The notes beneath the pieces were generated by a model that saw nothing but the letters and a program-made list of their open reading frames with translations, searched no databases and was not told where the DNA came from. A stretch of DNA of 64,000 bases from Bacteroidaceae bacterium (GTDB lineage Bacteria > Bacteroidota > Bacteroidia > Bacteroidales > Bacteroidaceae). Shown here one piece after another: positions 26,569 to 36,094 of this stretch. The stretch covers positions 1-64,000 of the forward strand of contig JAFNXL010000005.1 in assembly GCA_017379075.1 (NCBI GenBank), given 5' to 3'. How positions within the stretch are numbered: the first letter of the stretch is position 1; each line of letters opens with the position of its first letter. Made by a program: the position numbers and the translations under genes.

Positions 26569-26576
26569 TACTTTTG
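26569..26576 (+). promoter_or_regulatory. -7 box for the TPR/HTH regulator gene
   Basis: TACTTTTG, perfect match to TAnnTTTG, 24 bp before the ATG at 26601. No -33 box at the usual spacing. It lies downstream of an earlier in-frame ATG (26490), supporting the shorter protein. Confidence 0.5.
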
Positions 26577-26600
26577 TACATTACAATAAAAAACAGAAAG

Positions 26601-28376
26601 ATGAAAACACCCAGAAAAACATATCTTTTCTTTCTCCTCATCTCCTTTCTGGTGGCCTGTACGGAACATGGTGCGTTTGAATGCAGACTGGCTCTGGCAG
26701 ACAGCCTGATGAACGAACAGCCCGATTCCGCCTACCGCATACTGTGCAGTATGGATACCGAGGCGAAAGAAATGCCCCAGTCCTTACGAATGCGCCACCT
26801 GCTTATGCGCTCTAATGCGCAAAACAAGGTAAATGTAGACTTTACATCGGACAGCACCGGAAACGTATTGGTCAGTTATTACAATACGCATGGCACATCA
26901 AACGAACGGATGCTTGCCCATTATGTAAAAGGTTGTACCTATCGGGACATGGAAGACCAACCCGCCTCTCTACGTTGTTTCAACGATGCTGTGGCAGCAG
27001 CAGACACATCAGCAACAGATTGCGACTTTTACCAGCTCAGCATCATATATGAACAGATAGCCAAGATTTTCAACGACCGCGCTATGTCCGACAATGCCTT
27101 GCAAGCCTACGAATATGCCGAAAACTATGCACGGAAAATACAGGATAGCATAGGCATCTACACCATTTGGGACAACAAGTCCAATGCACTCATAAACATG
27201 GGGAACATAGAAGGCGGACTGAAACTAAAAGAAAAAGTTGTTGAAGGCTTCAGGAAAATGGGAGACGAAAATAAGGCAGCAAGAAGTATTGGAGGCTGTA
27301 TCAAATGGTATGCCCGAAAAGGAGATTTTGACAAGGCCCAATCTGCCATAAACGATTACGAAACCCACTCGGGCTTTTTCATGGAGAACGGTAAGGCCAA
27401 ACCAGGGAAAGAAAGTTATTACAGCATCAAGGGAACTTATTTTCTTGAAAAAGGACAGATGGACTCTGCTGAACATTATTTCCGTAAACTTCTATACACC
27501 GGCACCACACGCAACGACCAATATCTAGCCTCTTGGGGATTAACCCAAATGTATTATTACAAAGACCAGCTAGACTCTGTAGGAAAATATGCCCTACAGG
27601 CTTTCCTCCACAGCGACACCTTATACAACATAGGGGCAGCACAAAGTCTGCAAAACACACAGGCCATGTATAATTATGCCCGTCACCAAGAAAACGCACT
27701 TCGCAAGGAAATGGAAGCCAAAGATACACAACTGAGATATTTTAAATGGATTATAGGAAGTATTATAACCATCGTTCCACTTTCACTTCTTATCCTTTTC
27801 CTATACAGAAAAGACAAGAAAAACTCGCAAAAACTCAATATCGTCCACAAGGAAAACGTACTGCTGCACACACAAATACAAGAGAATGCGGAACTCATTC
27901 TTTCGCTCAACAACCAACTGACCCAAAACGAAGCAGACATAGAAACATTGGTACTTTTGAAAGAGAGTACAGCGCTATTGTCGCAAAGATGCCAGGAACT
28001 GGAAGAGGACATCAGGCGGAGGGACGCGCTGAAAGTAAAAGGAAAAGTGGAAAACGAGACCATTGTAAAACGCTTCCTGCAAATGGCCAAAAGTAGAAAC
28101 ACCACACCCAATGCCCAAGATTGGGCGGAAATCATCAGCGTTGTGGAAAACTTCTATGCATCCTTTGCCCTGCACATCAAGTCGTGCCCCAACATCAGCA
28201 GGAACGAATATCAGGTGTGCGTACTCACCAAGTTAGGGTTGAGGGTCGGCGATATTGCCTACCTTACGGGGAACTCTTCCAGCAACATCACCAACATACG
28301 CAGCCGCATGATGACAAAAATTTTTGGTGAGGAAGGCGGTGCAAAGGATTTTGATGCCAGGATTTCAATCCTGTAA
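26601..28376 (+). CDS. Membrane-spanning TPR protein with C-terminal helix-turn-helix
   Basis: 591 residues. The N-terminus has a signal/lipobox-like sequence ('FFLLISFLVAC'). Residues about 25-370 are tetratricopeptide-like helical repeats, expected in the periplasm. A transmembrane helix lies near 380-402 ('WIIGSIITIVPLSLLILFLY'-like). A coiled coil runs to about 490, and a C-terminal helix-turn-helix of LuxR-like type follows ('NEYQVCVLTKLGLRVGDIAYLTG', 'SNITNIRSRMMTKIFG'). This one-protein sensor/regulator layout recurs in Bacteroidales. The ligand and target genes are unknown. I start at 26601 because the frame from 26490 would lie across the -7 box. The Sel1-repeat gene downstream is a possible target. 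Confidence 0.82.
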   Translation: MKTPRKTYLFFLLISFLVACTEHGAFECRLALADSLMNEQPDSAYRILCSMDTEAKEMPQSLRMRHLLMRSNAQNKVNVDFTSDSTGNVLVSYYNTHGTSNERMLAHYVKGCTYRDMEDQPASLRCFNDAVAAADTSATDCDFYQLSIIYEQIAKIFNDRAMSDNALQAYEYAENYARKIQDSIGIYTIWDNKSNALINMGNIEGGLKLKEKVVEGFRKMGDENKAARSIGGCIKWYARKGDFDKAQSAINDYETHSGFFMENGKAKPGKESYYSIKGTYFLEKGQMDSAEHYFRKLLYTGTTRNDQYLASWGLTQMYYYKDQLDSVGKYALQAFLHSDTLYNIGAAQSLQNTQAMYNYARHQENALRKEMEAKDTQLRYFKWIIGSIITIVPLSLLILFLYRKDKKNSQKLNIVHKENVLLHTQIQENAELILSLNNQLTQNEADIETLVLLKESTALLSQRCQELEEDIRRRDALKVKGKVENETIVKRFLQMAKSRNTTPNAQDWAEIISVVENFYASFALHIKSCPNISRNEYQVCVLTKLGLRVGDIAYLTGNSSSNITNIRSRMMTKIFGEEGGAKDFDARISIL

Positions 28377-28517
28377 ACTCTTGTACCACGCTATAGTCGC
28401 ATATGAAAGGAATGAAAAAGCTATTTACGTAATTATGTGTAATCTTATTTACAAATATTACATCTCATTGACTATCAGCACCATTTTAATATTGTGTAAA
28501 AATGTGTAATACTTTTC

Positions 28518-28548
28518 TTTGTTATATTTTTTGCAAATTCTAATTTTG
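28518..28548 (+). promoter_or_regulatory. Full-consensus promoter for the Sel1-repeat lipoprotein
   Basis: TTTG (28518-28521), 19 bp, TAATTTTG (28541-28548), both boxes perfect, 35 bp before the ATG at 28584. The rest of 28377-28583 is AT-rich and otherwise empty. Confidence 0.78.
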
Positions 28549-28583
28549 CAGACAAATTTATTAACACTTATAACAATATTTTT

Positions 28584-30740
28584 ATGAAAAGTACTACAAA
28601 CAAAATTAACTTTATTATGCCAACACTTATCTTGTGTTTGGCTGTAGCCTTATTGAGCGCATGCTCTCATAGAGTAACAAGAGCGGATGCATTCTATGAA
28701 AAAGGAATGAATTACAAGGAAGGGAAAGGCGTGGAACGTTCCTCCCTCAAATCAGAAAAATACCTTCAGCGCTCTGTTGCACTGTATAAAAAGGCGGCCT
28801 TACGTGGCAATGCCGAAGCACAATACAAACTGGCAGAATGCTACAATAAAGGCATCGGCGTGTCAAGGCTTCCAAACGAGGCTGTAAAGTGGTACACCGA
28901 AGCTGCCAACCAAGGACATGCCGAAGCGCAATATGAACTGGCAAAATGCTACAAATACAGTTTTGACATAAATCATTCCTATGTGGATGCTGTAAAATGG
29001 TTTCATAAAGCCGCTGAGCAAGGACACATCTATGCTCAAAACGAACTGGGTATATGCTACGTAAATGGTCAAGGTGTGGAGCAATCCTATGCAGAGGCAG
29101 CAAAATGGTATTCGGAGGCTGCCCACAAAGGATATAATTGGGCACAAAGCAATTTGGCATGGTGCTACAAGACTGGAAATGGAGTGGAACAATCCTATGA
29201 AAAAGCAGTGTGGTGGTACACCTGTGCTGCCGCTTCAGGTCTTTCCGAAGCAGAAAACGAATTGGGAATATGCTATGAAAAGGGCCAAGGCGTGGAGCAG
29301 TCCTATAGAGAAGCCGTGAAGTGGTATTCCCAAGCTGCAGAGAAGGGGCATGACTGGGCACAAAACAACCTAGGTTATTGTTATGAAAAAGGAAATGGTG
29401 TGGAACAATCCTATACAGAAGCGGCAAAATGGTATCGCAAAGCAGCCGAACAGGGAAACGCCATGGCGCAAAACGGTCTGGGTTATTGTTACGAAAAAGG
29501 AAACGGAGTGGAACAATCCTACGAAGAAACGGTAAAGTGGTATCGCAAAGCAGCTGAACAAGGCTATGACAGGGCACAAACCAACCTGGGTTATTGTTAT
29601 GAAAAAGGAATTGGCGTGGAACAATCCTACGAAGAAACGGTAAAGTGGTATCGCAAAGCAGCTGAACAAGGCTATGACAGGGCACAAACCAACCTGGGTT
29701 ATTGTTACGAAATAGGAAATGGAGTGGAACAATCCCACGAAGAAGCGGTAAAGTGGTATCGCAAAGCAGCTGAACAAGGCTATGACAGGGCACAATGCAA
29801 CCTGGGTTATTGTTATGAAAAAGGAATTGGAGTGGAACAATCCTACGAAGAAGCGTCAAAGTGGTACCTGAAAGCAGCTGAACAAGGCTATGACAGAGCA
29901 CAAACCAACCTGGCCCTGTTGTACAAATACGGCAGAGGTGTGAAACAATCTTACATTGAAACCGTGAAATGGTACCAAAAAGCAGCCGACCAAGGATATG
30001 CCAGGGCACAAGACAGGCTTGGCATGTGTTATGATGACGGATTGGGCGTGGGGCGTTCTTGCTCCGAGGCCATGATATGGTTCTTAAAGGCTGCAGAGCA
30101 GGGAAATCGTAACTCGCAATACAAGGCTGGATGCCACTATATGTCCGGCAATGGCGGAGTCCAATCCTATGATGAAGGTACAAAATGGCTCCGCAAAGCA
30201 GCAGAGCAAAACCACAGAGGTGCACAATGCAATTTGGGCTTATGCTACGTGTACGGAAAAGGTGTGGAACAATCTTATGAAGAGGCAGCAAAATGGCTTC
30301 GCAAAGCAGCCGAACAAGGACATGCAAATGCGCAATACAACCTGGGCATTAGCTACAAAGATGGAAATGGCGTGGAGCAATCTTATACGGAAGCCGTAAA
30401 TTGGTTCCGCAAAGCAGCTGAACAAGAACATGCCAATGCACAATGTAACCTGGGCGTATGCTATGCAAAAGGACTGGGTGTGGAGAAATCCATGACAGAG
30501 GCTGCAAAATGGTGGAAACTGGCAGCCGAACAAGGTCATCAGAAAGCAAAAGAGTTTCTTGCGAAAATATCAGAAAGAAAGAATATAAAACCCCTAATTA
30601 ATCTCACACGTCATGATGAAGATCAATTCAATTTCATGGATGCGGAGCAAGACGCTCTGTTTCATTCCATTGGCTGCGTTGGCGCTCAACGCCTCAGCCT
30701 TGCCAAAGAAAGTCAGTTCGGTAACGATTCCAGGGAATAA
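28584..30740 (+). CDS. Sel1-repeat (SLR) lipoprotein
   Basis: 718 residues. The lipoprotein signal peptide ends at 'ALLSAC' (Cys near 27). Residues about 65-660 are some sixteen consecutive 36-residue Sel1-like repeats of the form 'A-YNLG-CY--G-GVEQSY-EAVKWYRKAAEQG', a right-handed helical scaffold used in protein-protein contacts. At DNA level the units between 29481 and 29880 are almost identical with a 108-bp period, with exact copies of about 90 bases. The last roughly 55 residues, after 'AKEFLAKIS', have no repeat character and are read from DNA that also encodes the next protein in another frame. Probably surface or periplasmic; partner unknown. Confidence 0.88.
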   Translation: MKSTTNKINFIMPTLILCLAVALLSACSHRVTRADAFYEKGMNYKEGKGVERSSLKSEKYLQRSVALYKKAALRGNAEAQYKLAECYNKGIGVSRLPNEAVKWYTEAANQGHAEAQYELAKCYKYSFDINHSYVDAVKWFHKAAEQGHIYAQNELGICYVNGQGVEQSYAEAAKWYSEAAHKGYNWAQSNLAWCYKTGNGVEQSYEKAVWWYTCAAASGLSEAENELGICYEKGQGVEQSYREAVKWYSQAAEKGHDWAQNNLGYCYEKGNGVEQSYTEAAKWYRKAAEQGNAMAQNGLGYCYEKGNGVEQSYEETVKWYRKAAEQGYDRAQTNLGYCYEKGIGVEQSYEETVKWYRKAAEQGYDRAQTNLGYCYEIGNGVEQSHEEAVKWYRKAAEQGYDRAQCNLGYCYEKGIGVEQSYEEASKWYLKAAEQGYDRAQTNLALLYKYGRGVKQSYIETVKWYQKAADQGYARAQDRLGMCYDDGLGVGRSCSEAMIWFLKAAEQGNRNSQYKAGCHYMSGNGGVQSYDEGTKWLRKAAEQNHRGAQCNLGLCYVYGKGVEQSYEEAAKWLRKAAEQGHANAQYNLGISYKDGNGVEQSYTEAVNWFRKAAEQEHANAQCNLGVCYAKGLGVEKSMTEAAKWWKLAAEQGHQKAKEFLAKISERKNIKPLINLTRHDEDQFNFMDAEQDALFHSIGCVGAQRLSLAKESQFGNDSRE

Positions 30741-31101
30741 GAACACGGAGGCTGTATTTACCGACAAAAAGGAGTCGGCAGAAAACGACTCAATTTACGG
30801 TGTTATGGACGAACTCCCAGTGTTCCCCGGAGGCGACCAGGCTTGCGCAAACTGGGTGGCAAAAAAGCTGAAATATCCCCCAAAATGCAAGAAGGAGAAG
30901 ATTGAGGGCTTCGTAATCGTACAATTTGTGGTGGAGAAAAACGGAAAGGTATCCAATGTGAAAGCCATCCGCTCGCCACACCCCGATCTGGCGGAAGCCG
31001 CTGTACGCACAGTGGAGAAGATGCCCAAGTGGACACCCGGAAAAGTGGGTGGCAGGGCTGTGCGAAGCAAGTTGAATCTGCCAGTCAGATTCAGGTTATG
31101 A
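30613..31101 (+). CDS. Secreted TonB C-terminal domain protein
   Basis: 162 residues. A signal peptide ('SKTLCFIPLAALALNASA') is followed by a short linker and one TonB C-terminal domain (about 70-160: 'VFPGGDQACANWVAKKLKYPP', 'IVQFVVEKNGKVSNVKAIRSP', 'MPKWTPGKVGGRAV'). There is no proline-rich spacer or obvious inner-membrane anchor, so it is unlikely to be a classic energy transducer. The ATG at 30613, or a second at 30640, lies inside the end of the Sel1-repeat gene, in a different frame. A terminator follows at 31136. Function unknown. Confidence 0.8.
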   Translation: MMKINSISWMRSKTLCFIPLAALALNASALPKKVSSVTIPGNKNTEAVFTDKKESAENDSIYGVMDELPVFPGGDQACANWVAKKLKYPPKCKKEKIEGFVIVQFVVEKNGKVSNVKAIRSPHPDLAEAAVRTVEKMPKWTPGKVGGRAVRSKLNLPVRFRL

Positions 31102-31135
31102 CACTCTGAGCAAACATAAATATGTATATGCGCAT

Positions 31136-31175
31136 GAAGAGGCTGTTTCCAAGAGATTCAGCCTCTTCGTTTTTG
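31136..31175 (+). terminator. Intrinsic terminator after the TonB-domain gene
   Basis: GAAGAGGCTG pairs with CAGCCTCTTC around a 13-base loop, then GTTTTTG. It lies 35 bp after the stop. Confidence 0.85.
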
Positions 31176-31234
31176 TATTCCCCAAAATAAATAAGGAGGG
31201 ATTAGGGTTTTAAGGTCAAAATCACTTCCTTTTC

Positions 31235-31266
31235 TTTGTTAAAAATTTCAAAAAGGGTTATATTTG
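31235..31266 (+). promoter_or_regulatory. Full-consensus promoter for the LamG-repeat protein
   Basis: TTTG (31235-31238), 20 bp, TATATTTG (31259-31266), both perfect. The start codon is 61 bp further on. An in-frame ATG at 31274 lies too close to the promoter to be likely. Confidence 0.78.
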
Positions 31267-31327
31267 CACGGTAATGGTGGAAAATCTGCCATTTAGCGTG
31301 CAAATATTTATTCTAAAAAATACATTT

Positions 31328-34300
31328 ATGAAAACAAAACGACTACTTTCAACGCTGGCTTTTCTGGCCGGCGCAAGTGCTGCCCTTTTTGCGCAGTACG
31401 ACCCCAGTTTGAGACCAAAGGCCGACGGCCAATGGGACTTTGAGAACGAGGCTGACCTGACGGCAAACACCATTGCCGGATCTGTCATCAACATTGAAAA
31501 GGGACTTGCCGGAGAAAACTCCTTCACCATCGGCGAAAACGGAATGGTGCAGAGCGAGGGGCCTTCGGCCGAAGACCGTGCCATCACCGTTCAGCCGGGT
31601 GACATCTTCAAGATGAACGTGGGCACAACAGAGGAAGTCAGCAACTACACCATGATGTGGAACGTACGCATCAACACACATTCATATTATCACGCATTGC
31701 TGCAGACCAACCCAGAGAACCAAACTGACGGTGATTTGTTCATCAACAAGAGTGGCCAGGTGGGACTTGGTATCGGTGGTTTCGGATACGGCGGTTATGT
31801 AACACTGAACGAATGGCACACCATCGTCATTACCGTTAAGGACGGCTGCCCCACCACTTATATGGACGGACAGATTCTGGTGGAAGGTTCCTATTTGCCC
31901 AGCTTTTACAATTTGCAGAACGGATACGCCCTGATTTTCTGCGACGAGAACAACGAATACAACACACTTGAGGTGTCTCAGCTGGCCTATTGGAGCCGTG
32001 CACTGACCTTCGAGGAAATCTTCCCCCCCATTGCCGACACCGGCGACCACAACTATGTGAACGGCATCTGCAAGGACGAAGGTTGCCAGCTGCCCTATGA
32101 GGCTCCTGAACTGGTTGATGACGTATACCAGATTGGCAACGCCGGTAACCTCTTCTGGTTTGCCCAGCGCGTGAACTCCGGTTTCGCCAACCTGAACGCA
32201 GCGCTGACAAGCGACATCGACCTGGAGAACCTGCCCTGGACCCCCATCCGCGAATGTAACGATTCAAAGCCCTACAAGGGAACATTTGACGGTAAGGGAT
32301 TCACCATCAGCAACTTCCTTTGCGACGGTCCCGCACAGGGTACAAGCACCGTTACCGGTGATGCCTTCATTGCCGGACTGGGCGTGGGCGCCGTACTGCA
32401 GAACCTGACCATCAAGGGACAGATCGTAACCAACGGCGGCCGAGGCGGTGTGGTTGCATACGCCGACACAGACAGTAAGATCTACAACGTACATTCTTAT
32501 CTGGACATTGACATCCGCGCCGAAGGTTCAAACGAATGCGGTGGCGTCATCGGTAGTCTGCGTACCGATGCCTGGATTGACAACTGCGCCTTCTACGGCA
32601 CCATTACCGTTAACTGCAACTCGGGCGACAGCTATGGTGGCGTGGCCGGATACAGCAACAACGGTATCATCTCAAACTGCGCCAACTATGGCGAGTTGGT
32701 CTGCAAGACCGAATGGGACAAATGCGAGTTGGCCGGTATCGTGGGCCGTGCAAAGTCTGCCTTCTACCGTCTGTACAACTGCTTGAGCGTGGGCAAGATC
32801 AGCACCGTAGCACCCAGCCCTCTCTATATGAACGCCATTGTGGGCAAGTATGAATGCAGCAACCCCTCTCAGATTGTTAACAACTATTATCTGGAAGGCA
32901 GCACTCCCGGCTGCGAAGGCAACATGGACGACGCACTGGCCACCGCCGTTGACGCTAGTCAGTTGGCAAGCGGAGCCGTTGCATGCAAGCTGAACGGTTC
33001 TGAATTCTCGTTCGACCCCGTATGGTACCAGAACGCCGAGGAAGACCTGTATCCCGTTTTGGACAACACTCACGGTCTGCCCTACACCGTTGGCGAGAAC
33101 AGCGGTTCTATCAATGATGATGCTGGCTTTGCCACTTACCGCGACCTGCTGGTTGAGAACATCCGCCAGAACTGCGAGCAGGCCATCGCCACCCAGAGCT
33201 TTATCGACGCCATGAGCCAGAAGGCCGACCAAATTGCACAAACCGGCACATTGGAAGACTTCCGCGCCATCTTTGACGAATACATGAGCAACAAGAAGGC
33301 CTACACCGAATCTGTACAGGCCTATGCCGACTACGCCGCAAAGGCACAGGAGGCAATCCTCTTCCTGGAAGAACATCAAGACATCGAAGGCGCATACCGC
33401 CAACTGGTTGAGGAATACCTCAATGAAGCCGTAGAGCCCGGAACCTTCCCCAACGGAAGCTACAGCTACATCATGGAGCAGCACACCCTCAGCACCGAGG
33501 AAATCAAGAAGGAAACCGAATATATAGACATCCTGCTCAACCAGGCTGTAAACGGCGGTTACGTGGCCGGTTCTGACATTACCTCGCTGGTTACCAACCC
33601 CACTTTCAGCCAGGGTAGCGAAGGATGGACCGGTACAGGATGCGAATACAACACTTCACTCCCCATCGTTCAGGCCTGGGGCACCACATTTGACCTGAGC
33701 CAAACCTTTACCGACCTGAAGAACGGCGTGTACGAAGTGAAGATGAACGCCCTCTATCGTGCGGCAGAGGACGACAACAGCCGCTTCTACACCTCATACA
33801 TCTATGCCAACGGCAACATCACTCCCATCATGAACACCCAGGAGGATCCCATCAGCATGGACGAGGCAGAGGACGGCGTAAACTGCTACATCACCGAGGC
33901 CGGAACCTATCCCTATGACTTCATCCTGAACGAAAAGTACTATTACCCCAACAGCCTTGACGGTGCCGCCATCGCATTCAAGGCCGGACGTTACGAGAAC
34001 CGCGTCATCGTGAACGTAACCGACGGCAAACTGACCATCGGTATCCGTGGCGAAGGTACCAACAACACAGGATATGACTGGACAGCCTTCAACAACGTAC
34101 GTCTGTATTACCAGGGCGAGATTGCCGAGGCAGAAGAAGCTATCACCAACACCCTGAGCCAGCAGGTGGAACGCGCAGAAATCCTGCTTACCGCCGAAAT
34201 CAGTTCAGGCGAGGACTATGGCCGCTATCCCAACTTCAGCAAGGCACTGCGCGAAGAGTTGCAGGCAACCGTTTCTGCCGCCGCAAGCGCAAGTGACGCC

Positions 34301-36004
34301 CAGGCTGCATACGAACTGACCGAAAAGTTCTCTGCCCTGTTTGCACAGATTCAGGACTGCCAGAAGGGATACATCGAAATGTTGACACAATGCAATACAT
34401 ACACCGATACTTACAACGACCTGTACACTCTGGGTATCATCACCGAAGATGAATACAACCAGATCATCAACACCATCACAGGCCTATTCATGCAATACGA
34501 AAGCGGCGACATTGCTGCGGAAGACATTCCCACCATATTGGAAAGCCTGAAGCCCCAGGTTAAAAACCCCGCTCCCGACGCACGCTGGACCTTTGAGGAT
34601 GCAAGCAACTTCATGGCCAACGCCGTGGCAGACTCTCCCTTCTCAATCGAACCCGGAACTGCCGGCAGCAACAGCTACACCCTGGGCGAGAATACCATCT
34701 CTGCCACCGCAGGTCCCGGATACGGCGACGAAGGTGCCGTTACCATACACAAGGGCGACATGCTGCAGTTGAACCTCGACAACACAGAAGACAAGGGCAG
34801 CTACACCCTGATGTGGAACATACGCATTCCCGTTGTAGGCAACTACTACTGTCTGTTGCAGACCTATGCCAACAATGAGGACGACGCCACCATCTTCATC
34901 AACAAGAACGGCCAGATTGGACGTGCCGTAGGAAATGCCAACTTCTACTCAAGCACTAGCATCACTCCCAGCGAATGGCACAGAATCGTGGTTACCGTGG
35001 ACAACGGTGTGCCCACTTCTTACATGGACGGCAAGTTCCTGAAGACCGGAAACCAGTGTGATTTCTTCTATCTGCACGAAGGACGATGCCTGATTTTCTG
35101 CGACAACGACGGCGAATACAACGAAATGGAAGTTTCTGAAATCGCATACTGGAACCGTACACTGGTGGATGTGGAGATTGAGAAGTACTTTGCCGACTAC
35201 CAGCAGAACATCAACGACAACACCGTATATCCCGAACCCACAGCTCAGTTTGACTTCAACGCCTCTGCCCCGCTCTTCAACGCCACCAACAGCGCACAGA
35301 CCATGCAGACCGGTAAACTGACCGAGAACGTATACGGCCAGGAAGACTTCGATCTGGAAACCATTGCCGGAATGGACGAAGAGGACGGTGCGGTTCGCAT
35401 CCATGGCGGTGAAGTGCTGCAGTTCAACCTTGGCAGCGAGGAAGAAGTGAATGACTACACCATGATGTGGAACGTACGCATCCCCGACTTCTCAAGCTTC
35501 CGCGGACTCCTGCAGACCGACAACTTGAACACAGACGATTCGCAGATGTTCATCAACTCCAACAGCGCAATCGGCCGCGGAACCATCTTCGGCTATGGCG
35601 GAAGCGTTTCTCTGGACACCTGGCACCACATCATGCTGGTGGTAAGAAACGGTGTGGCCTGTGCTTACCTTGACGGTGTAAGAGTTGCTTCCGGACTCAA
35701 GGCACACAATGCCTACACGCTGAACGGCGGCAAGTGCATGCTCTTCTGTGACAACGACGGCGAAGTGGCCGACATCGACGTTACCCAGTTCGCTTACTGG
35801 AACCGTGACCTCACCAACGAGGAAGTGAGCCACCACTATGCCAACTACAAGGAACACATGACAACCGGCATCGAAAGCGTGGCTGCCGAAGGAACACAGA
35901 CAGGCAACAAGCTGTCAGGTATCTACAACCTGATGGGCCAGAAGGTGAAGAAGCCCGCCAAGGGTCTGTACATCATCAATGGCAAGAAGACAATCGTGAA
36001 GTAA
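31328..36004 (+). CDS. Giant secreted protein with three LamG domains, GLUG-like module and type IX tail
   Basis: 1558 residues, starting with a signal peptide ('LAFLAGASAALFAQ'). By eye the order is: LamG/concanavalin-like domain 1 (about 25-235); a GLUG-like beta module opening with 'HNYVNGICKDEGC' (241-590); helical linker; a jelly-roll carbohydrate-binding-like domain (about 750-930); a second helical linker; LamG 2 (1086-1300); LamG 3 (1303-1510). The three LamG copies share 'T-MWN-RI', 'EWH/TWH', 'YMDG' and 'FCDN-GEY' motifs. The C-terminus 'GIYNLMGQKVKKPAKGLYI' plus 'NGKKTIVK' is a Prevotella-type type IX sorting tail. Likely surface-attached glycan or matrix binding; no catalytic residues seen. 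A terminator-like hairpin separates it from the next gene. Confidence 0.85.
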   Translation: MKTKRLLSTLAFLAGASAALFAQYDPSLRPKADGQWDFENEADLTANTIAGSVINIEKGLAGENSFTIGENGMVQSEGPSAEDRAITVQPGDIFKMNVGTTEEVSNYTMMWNVRINTHSYYHALLQTNPENQTDGDLFINKSGQVGLGIGGFGYGGYVTLNEWHTIVITVKDGCPTTYMDGQILVEGSYLPSFYNLQNGYALIFCDENNEYNTLEVSQLAYWSRALTFEEIFPPIADTGDHNYVNGICKDEGCQLPYEAPELVDDVYQIGNAGNLFWFAQRVNSGFANLNAALTSDIDLENLPWTPIRECNDSKPYKGTFDGKGFTISNFLCDGPAQGTSTVTGDAFIAGLGVGAVLQNLTIKGQIVTNGGRGGVVAYADTDSKIYNVHSYLDIDIRAEGSNECGGVIGSLRTDAWIDNCAFYGTITVNCNSGDSYGGVAGYSNNGIISNCANYGELVCKTEWDKCELAGIVGRAKSAFYRLYNCLSVGKISTVAPSPLYMNAIVGKYECSNPSQIVNNYYLEGSTPGCEGNMDDALATAVDASQLASGAVACKLNGSEFSFDPVWYQNAEEDLYPVLDNTHGLPYTVGENSGSINDDAGFATYRDLLVENIRQNCEQAIATQSFIDAMSQKADQIAQTGTLEDFRAIFDEYMSNKKAYTESVQAYADYAAKAQEAILFLEEHQDIEGAYRQLVEEYLNEAVEPGTFPNGSYSYIMEQHTLSTEEIKKETEYIDILLNQAVNGGYVAGSDITSLVTNPTFSQGSEGWTGTGCEYNTSLPIVQAWGTTFDLSQTFTDLKNGVYEVKMNALYRAAEDDNSRFYTSYIYANGNITPIMNTQEDPISMDEAEDGVNCYITEAGTYPYDFILNEKYYYPNSLDGAAIAFKAGRYENRVIVNVTDGKLTIGIRGEGTNNTGYDWTAFNNVRLYYQGEIAEAEEAITNTLSQQVERAEILLTAEISSGEDYGRYPNFSKALREELQATVSAAASASDAQAAYELTEKFSALFAQIQDCQKGYIEMLTQCNTYTDTYNDLYTLGIITEDEYNQIINTITGLFMQYESGDIAAEDIPTILESLKPQVKNPAPDARWTFEDASNFMANAVADSPFSIEPGTAGSNSYTLGENTISATAGPGYGDEGAVTIHKGDMLQLNLDNTEDKGSYTLMWNIRIPVVGNYYCLLQTYANNEDDATIFINKNGQIGRAVGNANFYSSTSITPSEWHRIVVTVDNGVPTSYMDGKFLKTGNQCDFFYLHEGRCLIFCDNDGEYNEMEVSEIAYWNRTLVDVEIEKYFADYQQNINDNTVYPEPTAQFDFNASAPLFNATNSAQTMQTGKLTENVYGQEDFDLETIAGMDEEDGAVRIHGGEVLQFNLGSEEEVNDYTMMWNVRIPDFSSFRGLLQTDNLNTDDSQMFINSNSAIGRGTIFGYGGSVSLDTWHHIMLVVRNGVACAYLDGVRVASGLKAHNAYTLNGGKCMLFCDNDGEVADIDVTQFAYWNRDLTNEEVSHHYANYKEHMTTGIESVAAEGTQTGNKLSGIYNLMGQKVKKPAKGLYIINGKKTIVK

Positions 36005-36027
36005 AAACCTGATTCCCTAACCCAACT

Positions 36028-36085
36028 CCGGGCTCCCCCATCCCATTCCTCCCTGGAAGCAAATGGAGGAGCCCGGTTTCTTTTT
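36028..36085 (+). terminator. Probable intrinsic terminator after the LamG protein gene
   Basis: CCGGGCTCC pairs with GGAGCCCGG, followed by TTTCTTTTT. The long loop could form an inner TCCTCC/GGAGGA stem. Confidence 0.7.
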
Positions 36086-36094
36086 AAGAATACA

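Noticed and set aside
28747-30327. A 526-codon minus-strand frame under the Sel1-repeat gene
   Set aside because: It only mirrors the 108-bp repeats of the plus-strand gene; its repeated residues follow from that periodicity.
30613-31101. A full TonB energy transducer
   Set aside because: It has a cleavable-looking signal peptide and no membrane anchor plus proline-rich spacer; only the C-terminal domain is present.
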